Shown one piece after another: positions 32,637 through 41,088 of a stretch of 62,247 bases of DNA. Where the stretch lies: positions 1 through 62,247 of the forward strand of contig NZ_JAGPOX010000042.1 of assembly GCF_019038435.1 (NCBI RefSeq). The letters run 5' to 3'. The position numbers and the translations under genes are program-made. Below the pieces are notes generated by a model that was not told where the DNA came from, searched no databases, and saw only the letters and a program-made list of their open reading frames with translations. This DNA is from Nocardia alni. Lineage in GTDB: Bacteria; Actinomycetota; Actinomycetes; Mycobacteriales; Mycobacteriaceae. The first letter of the stretch is position 1. Each line of letters starts with the position of its first letter.

Positions 32637-33578
32637 CTATTCGGAGGCGGCGGTGAGAGCGGCCGCCTCCGAGTCGGTCAGGGACAGTTCGGCCGAGGTG
32701 AGCAGGGCCTCGAGCTGCGCGGGGATGCGGGCGCTGGCGATGGGGGCCGCGACGGCGGGGCGGGTGCGCAGCCAGGCCAGGGCGACCGAGGCCACCGGGA
32801 CGTCGTGCGCGGCGGCGACGGCGTCGAGTGCGCCGAGCACGCGGATGCCCTTGTCGTTCAGGTAGTTACGGGCACGCTGTGCGCGGGGGCCGGCCGCCGC
32901 GTTCGCATCGTCACCCTGGCGGTACTTGCCGGTGAGGAAGCCCATCGCCAGGCCGTAATACGGGAGGACGGCGAGCTTTTCGCGCACGCACACCTCGGCC
33001 AGCTCGCCCTCGTAGGTTTCGCGCTCGACCAGGTTGTACAGCGGCTGCACGACCTGATAGCGGGCCAGGCCCTCGCGGTCGGAGATCTCCAGGGCCTGCG
33101 TCAGGCGCGGCGCGGTGTACTGCGAGGCGCCCAGGTAGCGCACCTTGCCCGCGCGCACCAATTCGTCGAAGGCGCCGAGGGTTTCCGCGAGCGGGGTTTC
33201 GGTGTCGTCGTGGTGGGCGTAGTACAGGTCGATGTGGTCGGTGTGCAGCCGTCGCAGCGAATCCTCCACGGCCGCACGGATATTCTCCGCCCGCAGCCCG
33301 GGCCGTCGCGGATGCTTGGCCACCTTGGTGGCGATGTACACCTCGTCGCGGTTGCCGCGTGCGGCGAGCCACTCACCCAGGATCGTCTCCGACTCGCCGC
33401 CGGAATTCCCCGGAACCCAGGCCGTATATCCGTCGGCGGTGTCGATGAGGTTCCCGCCGCCGGCTGTGAAGGCATCCAGGACGGCGAAGGATTCGTCTCG
33501 ATCGGCGGTCCAGCCGAAGACGTTCCCGCCGAGGCAGAGCGGATGAATATCTAGCTCGGTAGTTCCCAACAGTGCCAT
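32637..33578 (-). CDS. Aldo/keto reductase
   Basis: 313 residues. Visible are LCLGGNVFGWT at the N-terminus, catalytic Asp and Tyr in DTADGYTAW, Lys in IATKVAKHP, His in YYAHHDD, and the cofactor-binding C-terminal region APIASARIPAQLEALL. All four catalytic residues are present, unlike the aldo/keto reductase at 6603. ATG 33578 is used in preference to an in-frame TTG nine bases earlier. Substrate unknown; it is a single-gene unit. Confidence 0.92.
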   Translation of the reverse strand: MALLGTTELDIHPLCLGGNVFGWTADRDESFAVLDAFTAGGGNLIDTADGYTAWVPGNSGGESETILGEWLAARGNRDEVYIATKVAKHPRRPGLRAENIRAAVEDSLRRLHTDHIDLYYAHHDDTETPLAETLGAFDELVRAGKVRYLGASQYTAPRLTQALEISDREGLARYQVVQPLYNLVERETYEGELAEVCVREKLAVLPYYGLAMGFLTGKYRQGDDANAAAGPRAQRARNYLNDKGIRVLGALDAVAAAHDVPVASVALAWLRTRPAVAAPIASARIPAQLEALLTSAELSLTDSEAAALTAASE

Positions 33579-33666
33579 GCCACCCAACGTAGCCGCCCGC
33601 GCCGGCCCGGCCCCACCGCGTGTTCGATGAAGGTTTGCCGAATGTCCGCCGGTGACTCACGGCGTC

Positions 33667-35238
33667 TCACGTCGCCGCAGTCGGACCGCTGTCGTCCGAG
33701 AGGCCGATGTCCTCGGCGGTGTCAAAAGCGATATCGGCGGGGTCGGTGGACTGCGGGCAGGACCGGAACAGGATGCGGAAACTCGTCCCCGCTCCGGGAC
33801 CGGTGGACAGATAGATCCGGGCCGAGTGCGCGGCGAGGATGGCCGTCACGATGGCCAGGCCCAGGCCCGAACCGCCTGCGCGCGAACGGGTTCGGTCGGC
33901 GCGGTAGAAGCGGTCGAAAACGTGTTGCGCCCGGTCCGGAGCGATGCCGGGACCTTCGTCGCGGACCTCGACGGCAAGCAACCGTCCTGTGCCGGAGCCG
34001 GACTCGGTATGGCTGTCCGTGGCGCCGGCCGAGGCGATCGCATGCTCCGGCGGGCCGCTCGCGAGTTCGACGGTCACATCGATCGCGGCGGTGGGCGGCG
34101 TATGGACCAGGGCGTTGGTGACCAGGTTCGTGATCACCTGCCGCAACCGATGTTCGTCACCGAGGATGCGCTGCGGCTGGGACGGGGTGTGCAGCCGCAG
34201 TAGCCGCTCGGGCCGGCGGATCCCGGCGTCGTGCACGACATCGGTGGCGATCGCGGTCAGATCGACCTCGGTGAGATCCAGGGGACGTTCCTCGTCGAGC
34301 GTGGCAAGCAGCAGTAGATCGTCGACCAGCACACCCATCCGGGTGGCCTCGCTCTCGATGCGGCTCATCATGCGCCGCACGTCGGCCTCGGTCGTGGCGC
34401 CGCCGTGCCGGTACAGCTCCGCATAGCCGCGAATGGAGGTCAGCGGGGTACGCAGTTCGTGCGAGGCGTCGGCGACGAAGGTACGCAGCCGGGCCTCCGA
34501 CTCCTCCAGACGGCGCATCGTCGTGGACAGTCGCGCCAGCATCACATTGAACGCGCGCCCCAGCCGCCCCACCTCGGTGCGCGGGTCGGCGTCTTCCACC
34601 CGGCGATCGATATCGCCGTTCGCGATCGCGTCGGCGGTGTGCTCGACTCGGGTCAGGGGCGCGAGGCCTGCCCGCACCAGGAGCGCCGCGACCACGATCA
34701 ACGCGATGAGAAGCGCCGCACCGGTGCCGATTTCGATCGTCCGCAACTGCTCGATGGTGGCGTAATAGGTGTCCATCGGAATGGCCACCGCCGCCGTGCC
34801 GCCGTCCGACTCGTATTGATCGGGCGGCTGAACCACCACAGCCACGCGCCATTTCGTACTCTCGCCGCGCTCGCCGACGACGAACGGCTTGCTACCGTGC
34901 GCGCGCACCGACGCGGTGTCCATCGGCGGTAACAGTAACTTCGCGTTACCCACGCCGAACTGGCCGTCCGGATGTCCGGCGGTGTCGAAAAACAGCATCC
35001 GCGCGGTGGATGGGAATATGACGCCATTGTCTTGCGCGGAGGACGGCGGTGGCGGCGGCGGCCGATCGGTCGAGGTCAAACCCGAGGCGACACGGTCGAT
35101 CTGATCGTCCAGCCGGTTCAGCTGCGTTCGGCTGAGCAGGGCGACGCAGAGGGTACCGAAGATCACCAGCCCGGCCGCGGTGACGACCAGCACGGTCACC
35201 AGTAGCCGGGTGTGCAGCGTTCGCCCGCGCAGCGACAT
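33667..35238 (-). CDS. Sensor histidine kinase
   Basis: 523 residues. One transmembrane helix (about 12-35), a ~130-residue extracytoplasmic sensor with a poly-Pro stretch near its start, a second helix (about 170-195), then HAMP, the phospho-acceptor His in DASHELRTPL, and the ATPase boxes NLVTNALVHTP, DEGPGI and GGSGLGLAIV. It starts one base after the response regulator stop, so they form one operon. The order (regulator first) and sensor type resemble TcrY/TrcS-like mycobacterial systems; the signal is unknown. Confidence 0.93.
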   Translation of the reverse strand: MSLRGRTLHTRLLVTVLVVTAAGLVIFGTLCVALLSRTQLNRLDDQIDRVASGLTSTDRPPPPPPSSAQDNGVIFPSTARMLFFDTAGHPDGQFGVGNAKLLLPPMDTASVRAHGSKPFVVGERGESTKWRVAVVVQPPDQYESDGGTAAVAIPMDTYYATIEQLRTIEIGTGAALLIALIVVAALLVRAGLAPLTRVEHTADAIANGDIDRRVEDADPRTEVGRLGRAFNVMLARLSTTMRRLEESEARLRTFVADASHELRTPLTSIRGYAELYRHGGATTEADVRRMMSRIESEATRMGVLVDDLLLLATLDEERPLDLTEVDLTAIATDVVHDAGIRRPERLLRLHTPSQPQRILGDEHRLRQVITNLVTNALVHTPPTAAIDVTVELASGPPEHAIASAGATDSHTESGSGTGRLLAVEVRDEGPGIAPDRAQHVFDRFYRADRTRSRAGGSGLGLAIVTAILAAHSARIYLSTGPGAGTSFRILFRSCPQSTDPADIAFDTAEDIGLSDDSGPTAAT

Positions 35239-35239
35239 G

Positions 35240-35959
35240 TCAGATGCCCCAGCCCGGTCGGCGCAGGATATAGCCGACCCCGCGGGTGGTGTGGATCAAC
35301 GGCGTGCCTCCGGCGTCCAGCTTCTGGCGTAGATGGCTGATGAAGGTCTCCACGACCCGGCTGTTGCGGCGTTCGCCGATGCCCCAGACGTTCTCCAGGA
35401 TCTGGCTGCGGCTGACCACCTTGTCGGCATTGAGCATCAGATAGCGCAGGAGTTCGAATTCGGTGGGGGACAGTATGACGGGTTCCCCGTCCCGCCACAC
35501 CTGATGGGAATCGGGATCGAGGATCAGATCCGCGTACTGCAGGCGCTCGGGATCCGCGTCGCGGGTGGTGCGGCGCAGGATCGTGCGCAGGCGCGCGACG
35601 ACCTCCTCGATGCTGAAGGGTTTGCTGACGTAATCGTCGCCGCCGACGGTCAGGCCGGTGAGGCGGTCCTGGATCGCGTCGCGGGCGGTGAGGAACAGGA
35701 TCGGCGCATCGCAGCCGATATTACGGAGACGCTGCGCCACGGTGAATCCATCCTGATCGGGCAGCATCACATCCAGCACGACGATATCGGGCATATGCAG
35801 CCGCGCACTCGCCAGCGCGGTGGCGGCGTCATCGGCGGAATACACCTCGAATCCATTCAGGCGCAACGCGGAACCGAGAAGATCCAGAATGTACGGCTCA
35901 TCGTCGACCACCAGAACGCTCGGCGCGGACCCGGAACGATTATCCTTCACCAGGCACAC
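35240..35959 (-). CDS. OmpR-family response regulator
   Basis: 239 residues. Receiver domain (about residues 14-125) with phosphorylation Asp in IVVLDVMLPDQDG, acidic pair DDEP and Lys in VSKPFS, followed by the winged helix (about 140-237; LSPTEFELLRYLM and TTRGVGYILR). Candidate starts are GTG 35959 and GTG 35950, neither with a ribosome site, so the transcript may be leaderless. The cognate kinase follows immediately. Confidence 0.93.
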   Translation of the reverse strand: MCLVKDNRSGSAPSVLVVDDEPYILDLLGSALRLNGFEVYSADDAATALASARLHMPDIVVLDVMLPDQDGFTVAQRLRNIGCDAPILFLTARDAIQDRLTGLTVGGDDYVSKPFSIEEVVARLRTILRRTTRDADPERLQYADLILDPDSHQVWRDGEPVILSPTEFELLRYLMLNADKVVSRSQILENVWGIGERRNSRVVETFISHLRQKLDAGGTPLIHTTRGVGYILRRPGWGI

Positions 35960-36041
35960 GATAATCGTTCGGTTCTTTCCCGGCTATCGCCCGGCACTCG
36001 AAATGGCCGGACGGCGACATGGTCGAGCCGGGTGCGGTGTG

Positions 36042-36209
36042 ATGAACGATACGGCTCGGTGCGGGTGCGGCGAGCAGGCAGGCTGCCCCGGTCGGCCGCA
36101 CACGGTCGCTGCTGTCCGGGCGGTGGAACGAGCAGCCCGAACCGAATCGATGAATACTCGGTATTTACCGGTTCGTCGGAGATTCATAAGGCCCCTGAAT
36201 TCCGTGTGA
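36042..36209 (+). CDS. Possible 55-residue protein with N-terminal Cys cluster
   Basis: An ATG-initiated frame whose N-terminus has four residues of Cys in twelve positions (RCGCGEQAGCPG gives three, spaced C-x-C-x5-C) and a basic C-terminal half. The ribosome site is weak. The only independent support is a perfect 8-base hairpin (36241-36264) followed by a T-rich stretch 31 bases after the stop. It may be a small metal-binding protein or chance. Confidence 0.25.
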   Translation: MNDTARCGCGEQAGCPGRPHTVAAVRAVERAARTESMNTRYLPVRRRFIRPLNSV

Positions 36210-36240
36210 ATCAGATTTCGGGCCGCTCGTTCTTCTTCGA

Positions 36241-36264
36241 TGCCCGGACTGCGCAATCCGGGCA
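36241..36264 (+). terminator. Terminator-like hairpin in the upstream region of the peptidase
   Basis: TGCCCGGA and TCCGGGCA pair perfectly around an 8-base loop and are followed by ATTGTCATTGTTGTTT. It implies a plus-strand transcript ending here, for which the only candidate is the small frame at 36042. Confidence 0.45.
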
Positions 36265-36502
36265 ATTGTCATTGTTGTTTAAGGCGCCGGGTTGTGCAAG
36301 CTCCGTCGGATGATATTAGTATCTTTGCAAGCCTGCTGCGTAATGCCTACGGTGACGCGCTCGGCGGGAGCGGATGTGATGCCGTGGCGGGTGATCCGCG
36401 CAACACCTTCCGCCGGCCGAAGCTGTAAATTTGTCGGCGAAGTGTCGACGCCGGCGGGTAACCGGCTGCGGTTCCGATAAACCGAATGGGATGGGAGAAT
36501 TC

Positions 36503-37375
36503 ATGACCGTCGCGGTTGCGGGAGTCCGGGTGGGGCATTGGTCGGATCCGGCCGGGGAAACCGGGTGTACGGTGCTGACGCTGCCGGAGGGCGCGGTCGC
36601 CTCCTGTGAGGTCCGCGGCGGGGCGCCCGCGAGTCGCGAACTGGACGTGCTCGCCCCGGACAAGACGGTCTCCTCGGTAGACGCGATCGTGCTGACCGGA
36701 GGTTCGGCGTTCGGACTGGCCGCCGCCGACGGGGTGATGCGGTATCTGGAGGAGCAGGGGCGCGGTGTGCTCACCGCGGCCGGGCGGGTGCCGATCGTCC
36801 CGACGATGGCGCTGTTCGATCTGGCCGCGGGCGATCCGGCCGCGCGACCCACGGCCGAGCACGGATACGCCGCCGCGCGGGCCGCGGCCGGTGAGCAGAT
36901 CCTGCGCGGGCGGGTGGGCGCGGGCACCGGGGCATACACCGGACAGTGGCGCGGACCGCAGCGGCGGCCGGGCGGAATCGGTTACGCGCAACGAACGCAG
37001 GGGGATCTGACGGTGTGTGCGCTGTGCGCGGTGAACGCCTTCGGCGATATCGACGACGGGCGCGGCGAGATCGCTCTGGACTCCGTCGCGGCGCTGAACA
37101 CCCTGTTCGACCTCGAGGGTGCGCGTACGCACACCACCATCGGCGCGGTGATCACCAATGCGCGCCTGGACAAGACCGGCTGCTACATCGTCGCCCAGGG
37201 CGCGCACGACGGTCTCGCGCGTGCCCTCACCCCGCCGCACACCCGCTACGACGGCGACGGATTCATCGCTGCCGCAACGGGTTCGGTCGATGCCCACGTG
37301 GACGTCGTGCGGTTGCTGGCGCTGGCCGCGGTTACCGAGGCCATTCGTTCGGTGGGGGCTACCGGCCCGGCATGA
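36503..37375 (+). CDS. P1-family N-terminal-nucleophile peptidase (DmpA/NylC-like)
   Basis: 290 residues. Family marks are VGHWSD near the start, VLTGGSAFGLAAADGVMRYLEEQGRG, VGAGTGAYTG, VNAFGDI and AHDGLARALTPPHT. In this family the precursor cuts itself and exposes a Thr or Ser nucleophile; the corresponding segment is THTTIGAVITNAR, with Thr211 the likely new N-terminus. The residue before it is His where I expect Asn. GGGAG lies upstream of the ATG. Its end overlaps the convergent split-barrel gene by 17 bases. Members hydrolyse peptides or cyclic amides; the substrate is unknown. Confidence 0.87.
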   Translation: MTVAVAGVRVGHWSDPAGETGCTVLTLPEGAVASCEVRGGAPASRELDVLAPDKTVSSVDAIVLTGGSAFGLAAADGVMRYLEEQGRGVLTAAGRVPIVPTMALFDLAAGDPAARPTAEHGYAAARAAAGEQILRGRVGAGTGAYTGQWRGPQRRPGGIGYAQRTQGDLTVCALCAVNAFGDIDDGRGEIALDSVAALNTLFDLEGARTHTTIGAVITNARLDKTGCYIVAQGAHDGLARALTPPHTRYDGDGFIAAATGSVDAHVDVVRLLALAAVTEAIRSVGATGPA

Positions 37376-37961
37376 GGGCCTGAACGGGTTCGTACACGGT
37401 CACCAGGACGATGGTGTCGCCGTAGGGCGCCGCGCCGCGGGCGAGGCGATGTGCCATGCGCGCCACCGACGTTCGCCACCGATACTTGGCTTCGATCTGC
37501 GTCTGGACGTACGGCAGGAGGGTACCGCCGGTGATCACCTGGGCCTGCCCTTGGCGCTGCTGCGAGCCGAGGGACGGATTGCCGCGCCAATCGCCGGGCT
37601 GTACGAGCACCCGGGGGTCGCGGGACAGTTCGTCCGCCTCGGTGGCGTAGGAGGAGACGCGGAAGGCGAGCTGGTTGTGACCGATCGGCACCACCAGGCG
37701 CGGAACCGTGACCAGCGCCTGCGGCCCGGAGACGCGGGTGACCACCACCGTTTTGGCCTCTTGCCAGATGTTCGCGGTATCCGATCGCTCCGGACGGCCC
37801 CCTGGTGCCTGCGGACCGCCGTCCGGGGCGGGGATGGGGCGGGCTATGGGCTTGCGGTACAGGCCGGGGTTCGGACCACCGCCAGGAACGGGACCGGCGC
37901 CCGGATTGGGCTGGGCGACCGACAGATAGGCGGTCGGCACATCAACCAGGGTTCCATTCAT
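37359..37961 (-). CDS. PPOX-like split-barrel protein with Pro-rich N-terminus
   Basis: 200 residues. The first ~60 are Pro/Gly-rich. Residues ~65-180 resemble the flavin-binding split barrel of pyridoxamine-phosphate-oxidase-like proteins: VVVTRVSGPQALVTVPRLVVPIGHNQLAFRVSS, DPRVLVQPGDWRGNP, and the closing KYRWRTSVARMAHRL typical of F420/FMN-dependent members. The cofactor cannot be decided. A GGAAAGG site precedes the ATG. It is convergent with the peptidase gene. Confidence 0.65.
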   Translation of the reverse strand: MNGTLVDVPTAYLSVAQPNPGAGPVPGGGPNPGLYRKPIARPIPAPDGGPQAPGGRPERSDTANIWQEAKTVVVTRVSGPQALVTVPRLVVPIGHNQLAFRVSSYATEADELSRDPRVLVQPGDWRGNPSLGSQQRQGQAQVITGGTLLPYVQTQIEAKYRWRTSVARMAHRLARGAAPYGDTIVLVTVYEPVQALMPGR

Positions 37962-38479
37962 GGCATTGGATCCTTTCCAGTGACAAATCCTTCGCGAGCG
38001 AGCCGGTGCGCGGACGGCTGATCCGCCGCGCTCGACTCGCCATGTATCGTTCTCCGCACCATGGTGTTACATACCGTCCAGTTCGCCTCGTCGGCGAATC
38101 CGGAGCCGGTATCCCTCCATGGATTTCGTCGCGAACACACGCGGCAGACGGACGAACCGATACCCCCGAGCTCCGTTGCCCGACTGCCTTCGATAGTCCC
38201 TACCGCTCGCCGATCTGGCAACGGTGCTGGTAGGGGGGTGTTCCCGGTGCCGGGCAGTCGTACCGGCAGCCCCGGTGGACGAGCGTCCTCGCGCCGAGAC
38301 CCGACTGTCAGAGAATTCCAAGGTTCATTGTTCGGGACGAAAGAGTAGTATTGAATCGGGTCGGGAAGCCGTCGAACAATTGAAACGTGCAGGCCCGCTT
38401 ATAACAAATCGGTGGAGCCACCCGATAAAAGTTACATTTCGATTCCCGACGGTATGGTATTCCGTTCGAAGGAGTGATC
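37962..38479. other. Gene-poor stretch between the split-barrel gene and the W/G/H-rich peptide
   Basis: 518 bases. Several open frames cross it, the longest on the plus strand from 38061 to 38348, but none has a ribosome site or recognisable product. The last ~120 bases are AT-richer and contain TATGGT at 38453-38458, a plausible -10 box for the small gene at 38480. Confidence 0.4.
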
Positions 38480-38590
38480 ATGCCTTTCTATCATCCAGGA
38501 CCCTGGGGCGGTGGGGACTGGCATCACCATGGTTGGGGTTGGCCCGGCCCGGGCTGGGGCTGGCACGGGCCCTGGTTCGGTAGTGCCTGA
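38480..38590 (+). CDS. 36-residue Trp/Gly/His/Pro-rich peptide
   Basis: A very short gene with an excellent ribosome site (AAGGAG, six bases before the ATG). The product has eight Trp, about twelve Gly, five His and seven Pro among 36 residues, arranged in repeats such as HHHGWGWPGPGWGWHGPW. There is no signal peptide or transmembrane segment. Composition suggests metal (His) or membrane-interface (Trp) binding. It is a candidate member of the tiny W/G/H-rich proteins sometimes seen in actinomycetes. It lies 92 bases before the DUF1275 gene on the same strand. Confidence 0.6.
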   Translation: MPFYHPGPWGGGDWHHHGWGWPGPGWGWHGPWFGSA

Positions 38591-38681
38591 CCCCCTGAAC
38601 AGCTGACGCACACGGCGCCACACGGTGGATCCGAACGGAGAAGCCATGCCGTGTGCGTCGGCTTGTGTAGCCTGATCGGAC

Positions 38682-39389
38682 GTGACAGCGGCCGACGGCG
38701 AATCTCCCGACAGTCCCCCCGCGCCCGAGCGCGAGACCCGGCATACGGCTCGGTCGGTCCGCCTGGGTCTGCTGCTCGCCGTGGTCGGCGGTGCGCTGGA
38801 CGCCTACACCTTCGTCGATTACCAGGTGTTCGCCAACGCGCAGACCGGCAATATCGTGATGATGGGTGTGTCTGCCGCGCAACGGGATTGGCGGGCTGCA
38901 GCTGATCGACTTCCGCCGATTCTGGCGTTCGTGGCGGGCGTGGTGGCGGCGGAAGCGCTGCAGCGGCCACGGATCTCGGCGATCCTGCGCTGGCCCACGC
39001 GGATGGCGCTGGTATTGGAGATCCTGGTCCTGATCGGGGTCGCCCTGCTGCCGCGCGAGGCGCAGACCGTGGTCACCGTGCTGGTCGCGTTCGCATCGTC
39101 GGTGCAGGTGACCAGCTTTCGCACCCTCGTGGACACCCCCTACAGCACGACGATCAGCACCGGCAACCTGCGCACCGCGGCACAGAACGCCTTCGCCGCG
39201 GTGGTTGCCCGGGATCGTGAGGCCGCACGCCGGGCCGGCCGCTTCTGGGGGATCGTCCTGGCGTTCCTCGTCGGGGCGTGCGGCGGCGCCGTGCTGACCA
39301 TGCATCTGCATGCCTACGCCGTTCTCGTTCCCGCCGTACTGCTCATCGGCGCGCTGGCGTTGTTCGTCCACGATGAGCGGACCGCGTGA
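38682..39389 (+). CDS. DUF1275 (YoaK-type) integral membrane protein
   Basis: 235 residues with about six transmembrane segments after a 25-residue polar N-terminus. Family features are GALDAYTFVDYQVFANAQTGNIVMMGV, SSVQVTSFRTLVDTPYSTTISTGNLRTA and a Gly-rich late helix. The role is unknown; relatives have been proposed as small-molecule transporters. The start is a GTG at 38682. Confidence 0.9.
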   Translation: MTAADGESPDSPPAPERETRHTARSVRLGLLLAVVGGALDAYTFVDYQVFANAQTGNIVMMGVSAAQRDWRAAADRLPPILAFVAGVVAAEALQRPRISAILRWPTRMALVLEILVLIGVALLPREAQTVVTVLVAFASSVQVTSFRTLVDTPYSTTISTGNLRTAAQNAFAAVVARDREAARRAGRFWGIVLAFLVGACGGAVLTMHLHAYAVLVPAVLLIGALALFVHDERTA

Positions 39390-39391
39390 GG

Positions 39392-40996
39392 TCAGTTCTC
39401 GCGCCGGCAGTTCCCCGACGGGGATGAGGCCGGGCCCTCGATGCCGTCGAGGTTGTGGCCGATGACGCGATAGCAGCCCGGATCGGTATTCGGGTCGTGC
39501 CAGGTGCGGGAGGAGTCGGTGACGCAGCTGTCGCAGACCGTCTTCCACGCGCCGCCGGGGGCCTGCCGCTGGATGGTGTAGGCGGGGGATCCGGCCGAGC
39601 CCTGGAACAGGACCGTATTCGCGGTGGTGGAGGTGATCGTGGGGGCCGGGACCGGCTGGTGCGCGGGGGGCGCCGGGTATCCGGCCATGCGGTAGGCGTG
39701 GGCGCGCAGCAGTTGGGCGCGGGCGGCCATGTCGGCAGCGGTATTGGAGCGAGTGTCGATGCCGGTGTAGTACAGCGCCCACCAGTTGCCGTCCTCACCC
39801 CATTGGCACGTGGGCGTGCAGCCTGTGTCGGCCGGAATCGGTTGCCAGCCATGGCCGTTGGCATGCGATTGCAGCGCCCAGTAGTTGTCGCCGGCGATAT
39901 TCGGGTCCGCTTCGAGGCCGGTCAGGAACTGCTGTAAGGCCGCGGGGGTGAGAAAATCGGTGTTGTCCCAGCCGAATTCTATGGGGGAGAAGGCTTTTCC
40001 CGCGGCCGCTGCCTGTGCCGCCGCCTGGTGAAGGGTGGGGGCGTTGCCGTCGACGCGATCTCCCATGACGCCGGGAATCCAGTGCGGGTAGTACTCGGTG
40101 GCGAAGACGTCGACGCCGGGAATCCGCAGCGCGCCGGGATCGATCGAGCCGATGCCGCCGACGGAGCTGTTGTCGATGAACAGCTGGTTGTGGTCGACGG
40201 CCTTGAAATGGTCGGAGACCGTACGTATCCAGCGGTCGAGCGTGGCGGACGTCTGGCCGTCGCCCAGGCCGATGTTGTTGCCGTCGACCCAGCCCGCGAA
40301 GGTCGGGTCGTCCTTGTAGGCCAGGCCGGTGTACGGGTTGACGTGGTTCAGCAGCGCATCCATGTGATGCTCGTAGTCGCCGATGAGGGCCGGGTCGGTG
40401 AAAAAGGCCTTGCCGCAGTCGGATCGGTGTCGCCAGACGCAATACCAGCCGTGTCCCTGTCCGGACAGCGAGGCGTGGGTGGGCGTCGGTGCGCCGTTCG
40501 CATCGCCGTCGAATTCACCGAACAGCTCGACGCCGTACCTGTGCGCCTCGGCGACGACCATGTCGATCTGCCCCAGGGCCGCCGGATCGAATTGTCCGAG
40601 TTGTGGTTCCAGGCATTGTGCGCAGCCGATCGTGTCGCCGAGGGTCTGCGCGCGGACCGCGGTCGCGCCCATGTCGCGGGCCGTGGCCAACGCGTCGTCG
40701 ACCTCGTATCTCGTCGCATAGCGTTCGCTGCCCGCGGGGATCGGCGAGGACGGGTTCGGGCCGTAGTTCGCCAGCCCCAGCCACTCGATATTCGCGCCGC
40801 TGAAACGGAATTCACGCCCGTTCACGGTGAGCCGGGCGCCCGCGTGCCGCACGAAACTGTCGCGGTACTGCCCGGTGGCCGGGCCCGCTACCGGCGCGGT
40901 CGGTTCCGGCGGGGGAGCGGCGTATCCGGACGGTGCGGATGCCAGGGCCGTGACGACGGCGGCGCCGAGTGCGGCGAGAATTCGGCGTGGACGCAC
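39392..40996 (-). CDS. Secreted GH5-like glycoside hydrolase, acid/base Glu apparently replaced
   Basis: 534 residues from a GTG with GAGAGG upstream. Signal peptide to about residue 27. Residues ~45-420 form a cellulase-type TIM barrel: FRFSGANIEWLGL, MGATAVRAQTLG, VELFGEFDG. The nucleophile-like Glu is in FSPIEFGWDNTDF. Where GH5 proteins have an Asn-Glu pair after the fourth strand, this one reads GWVDGNNIGL (Asn240-Asn241), so the usual acid/base Glu is missing. A C-terminal ~90-residue Cys-containing fibronectin-like module follows. It may bind rather than cut glycans. Divergent from a TetR gene. Confidence 0.8.
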   Translation of the reverse strand: MRPRRILAALGAAVVTALASAPSGYAAPPPEPTAPVAGPATGQYRDSFVRHAGARLTVNGREFRFSGANIEWLGLANYGPNPSSPIPAGSERYATRYEVDDALATARDMGATAVRAQTLGDTIGCAQCLEPQLGQFDPAALGQIDMVVAEAHRYGVELFGEFDGDANGAPTPTHASLSGQGHGWYCVWRHRSDCGKAFFTDPALIGDYEHHMDALLNHVNPYTGLAYKDDPTFAGWVDGNNIGLGDGQTSATLDRWIRTVSDHFKAVDHNQLFIDNSSVGGIGSIDPGALRIPGVDVFATEYYPHWIPGVMGDRVDGNAPTLHQAAAQAAAAGKAFSPIEFGWDNTDFLTPAALQQFLTGLEADPNIAGDNYWALQSHANGHGWQPIPADTGCTPTCQWGEDGNWWALYYTGIDTRSNTAADMAARAQLLRAHAYRMAGYPAPPAHQPVPAPTITSTTANTVLFQGSAGSPAYTIQRQAPGGAWKTVCDSCVTDSSRTWHDPNTDPGCYRVIGHNLDGIEGPASSPSGNCRREN

Positions 40997-41044
40997 GGGT
41001 GTCCTCTCGGGGCGGTCGACTGAGTGCGACGTCACGCTACCACC

Positions 41045-41067
41045 AAAACACAGTATCGCTGTGTTTT
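41045..41067. promoter_or_regulatory. TetR operator, AAAACACAG-5-CTGTGTTTT
   Basis: Perfect 9-base arms with a 5-base spacer between the divergent GH5-like and TetR genes, 21 bases before the TetR ATG and 48 bases from the hydrolase GTG. Its form and place are those of an autoregulatory TetR operator controlling both genes. Confidence 0.75.
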
Positions 41068-41088
41068 TATTGCCGGTACCGTCGGCGC

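Larger units (their letters stand above)
35960..36502. other. Long intergenic region upstream of the P1 peptidase
   Basis: 543 bases. Besides one possible small gene (36042-36209) and the hairpin that follows it, I see an AT-rich pocket near 36307-36335 with the small palindrome GATA-TTAG-TATC, which could be a promoter or operator for the peptidase. Other open frames here lack ribosome sites. Confidence 0.4.

Noticed and set aside
38061..38348. 95-codon plus-strand frame in the gap before the W/G/H-rich peptide
   Set aside because: No ribosome site, no recognisable domain and composition typical of chance open frames in GC-rich DNA.
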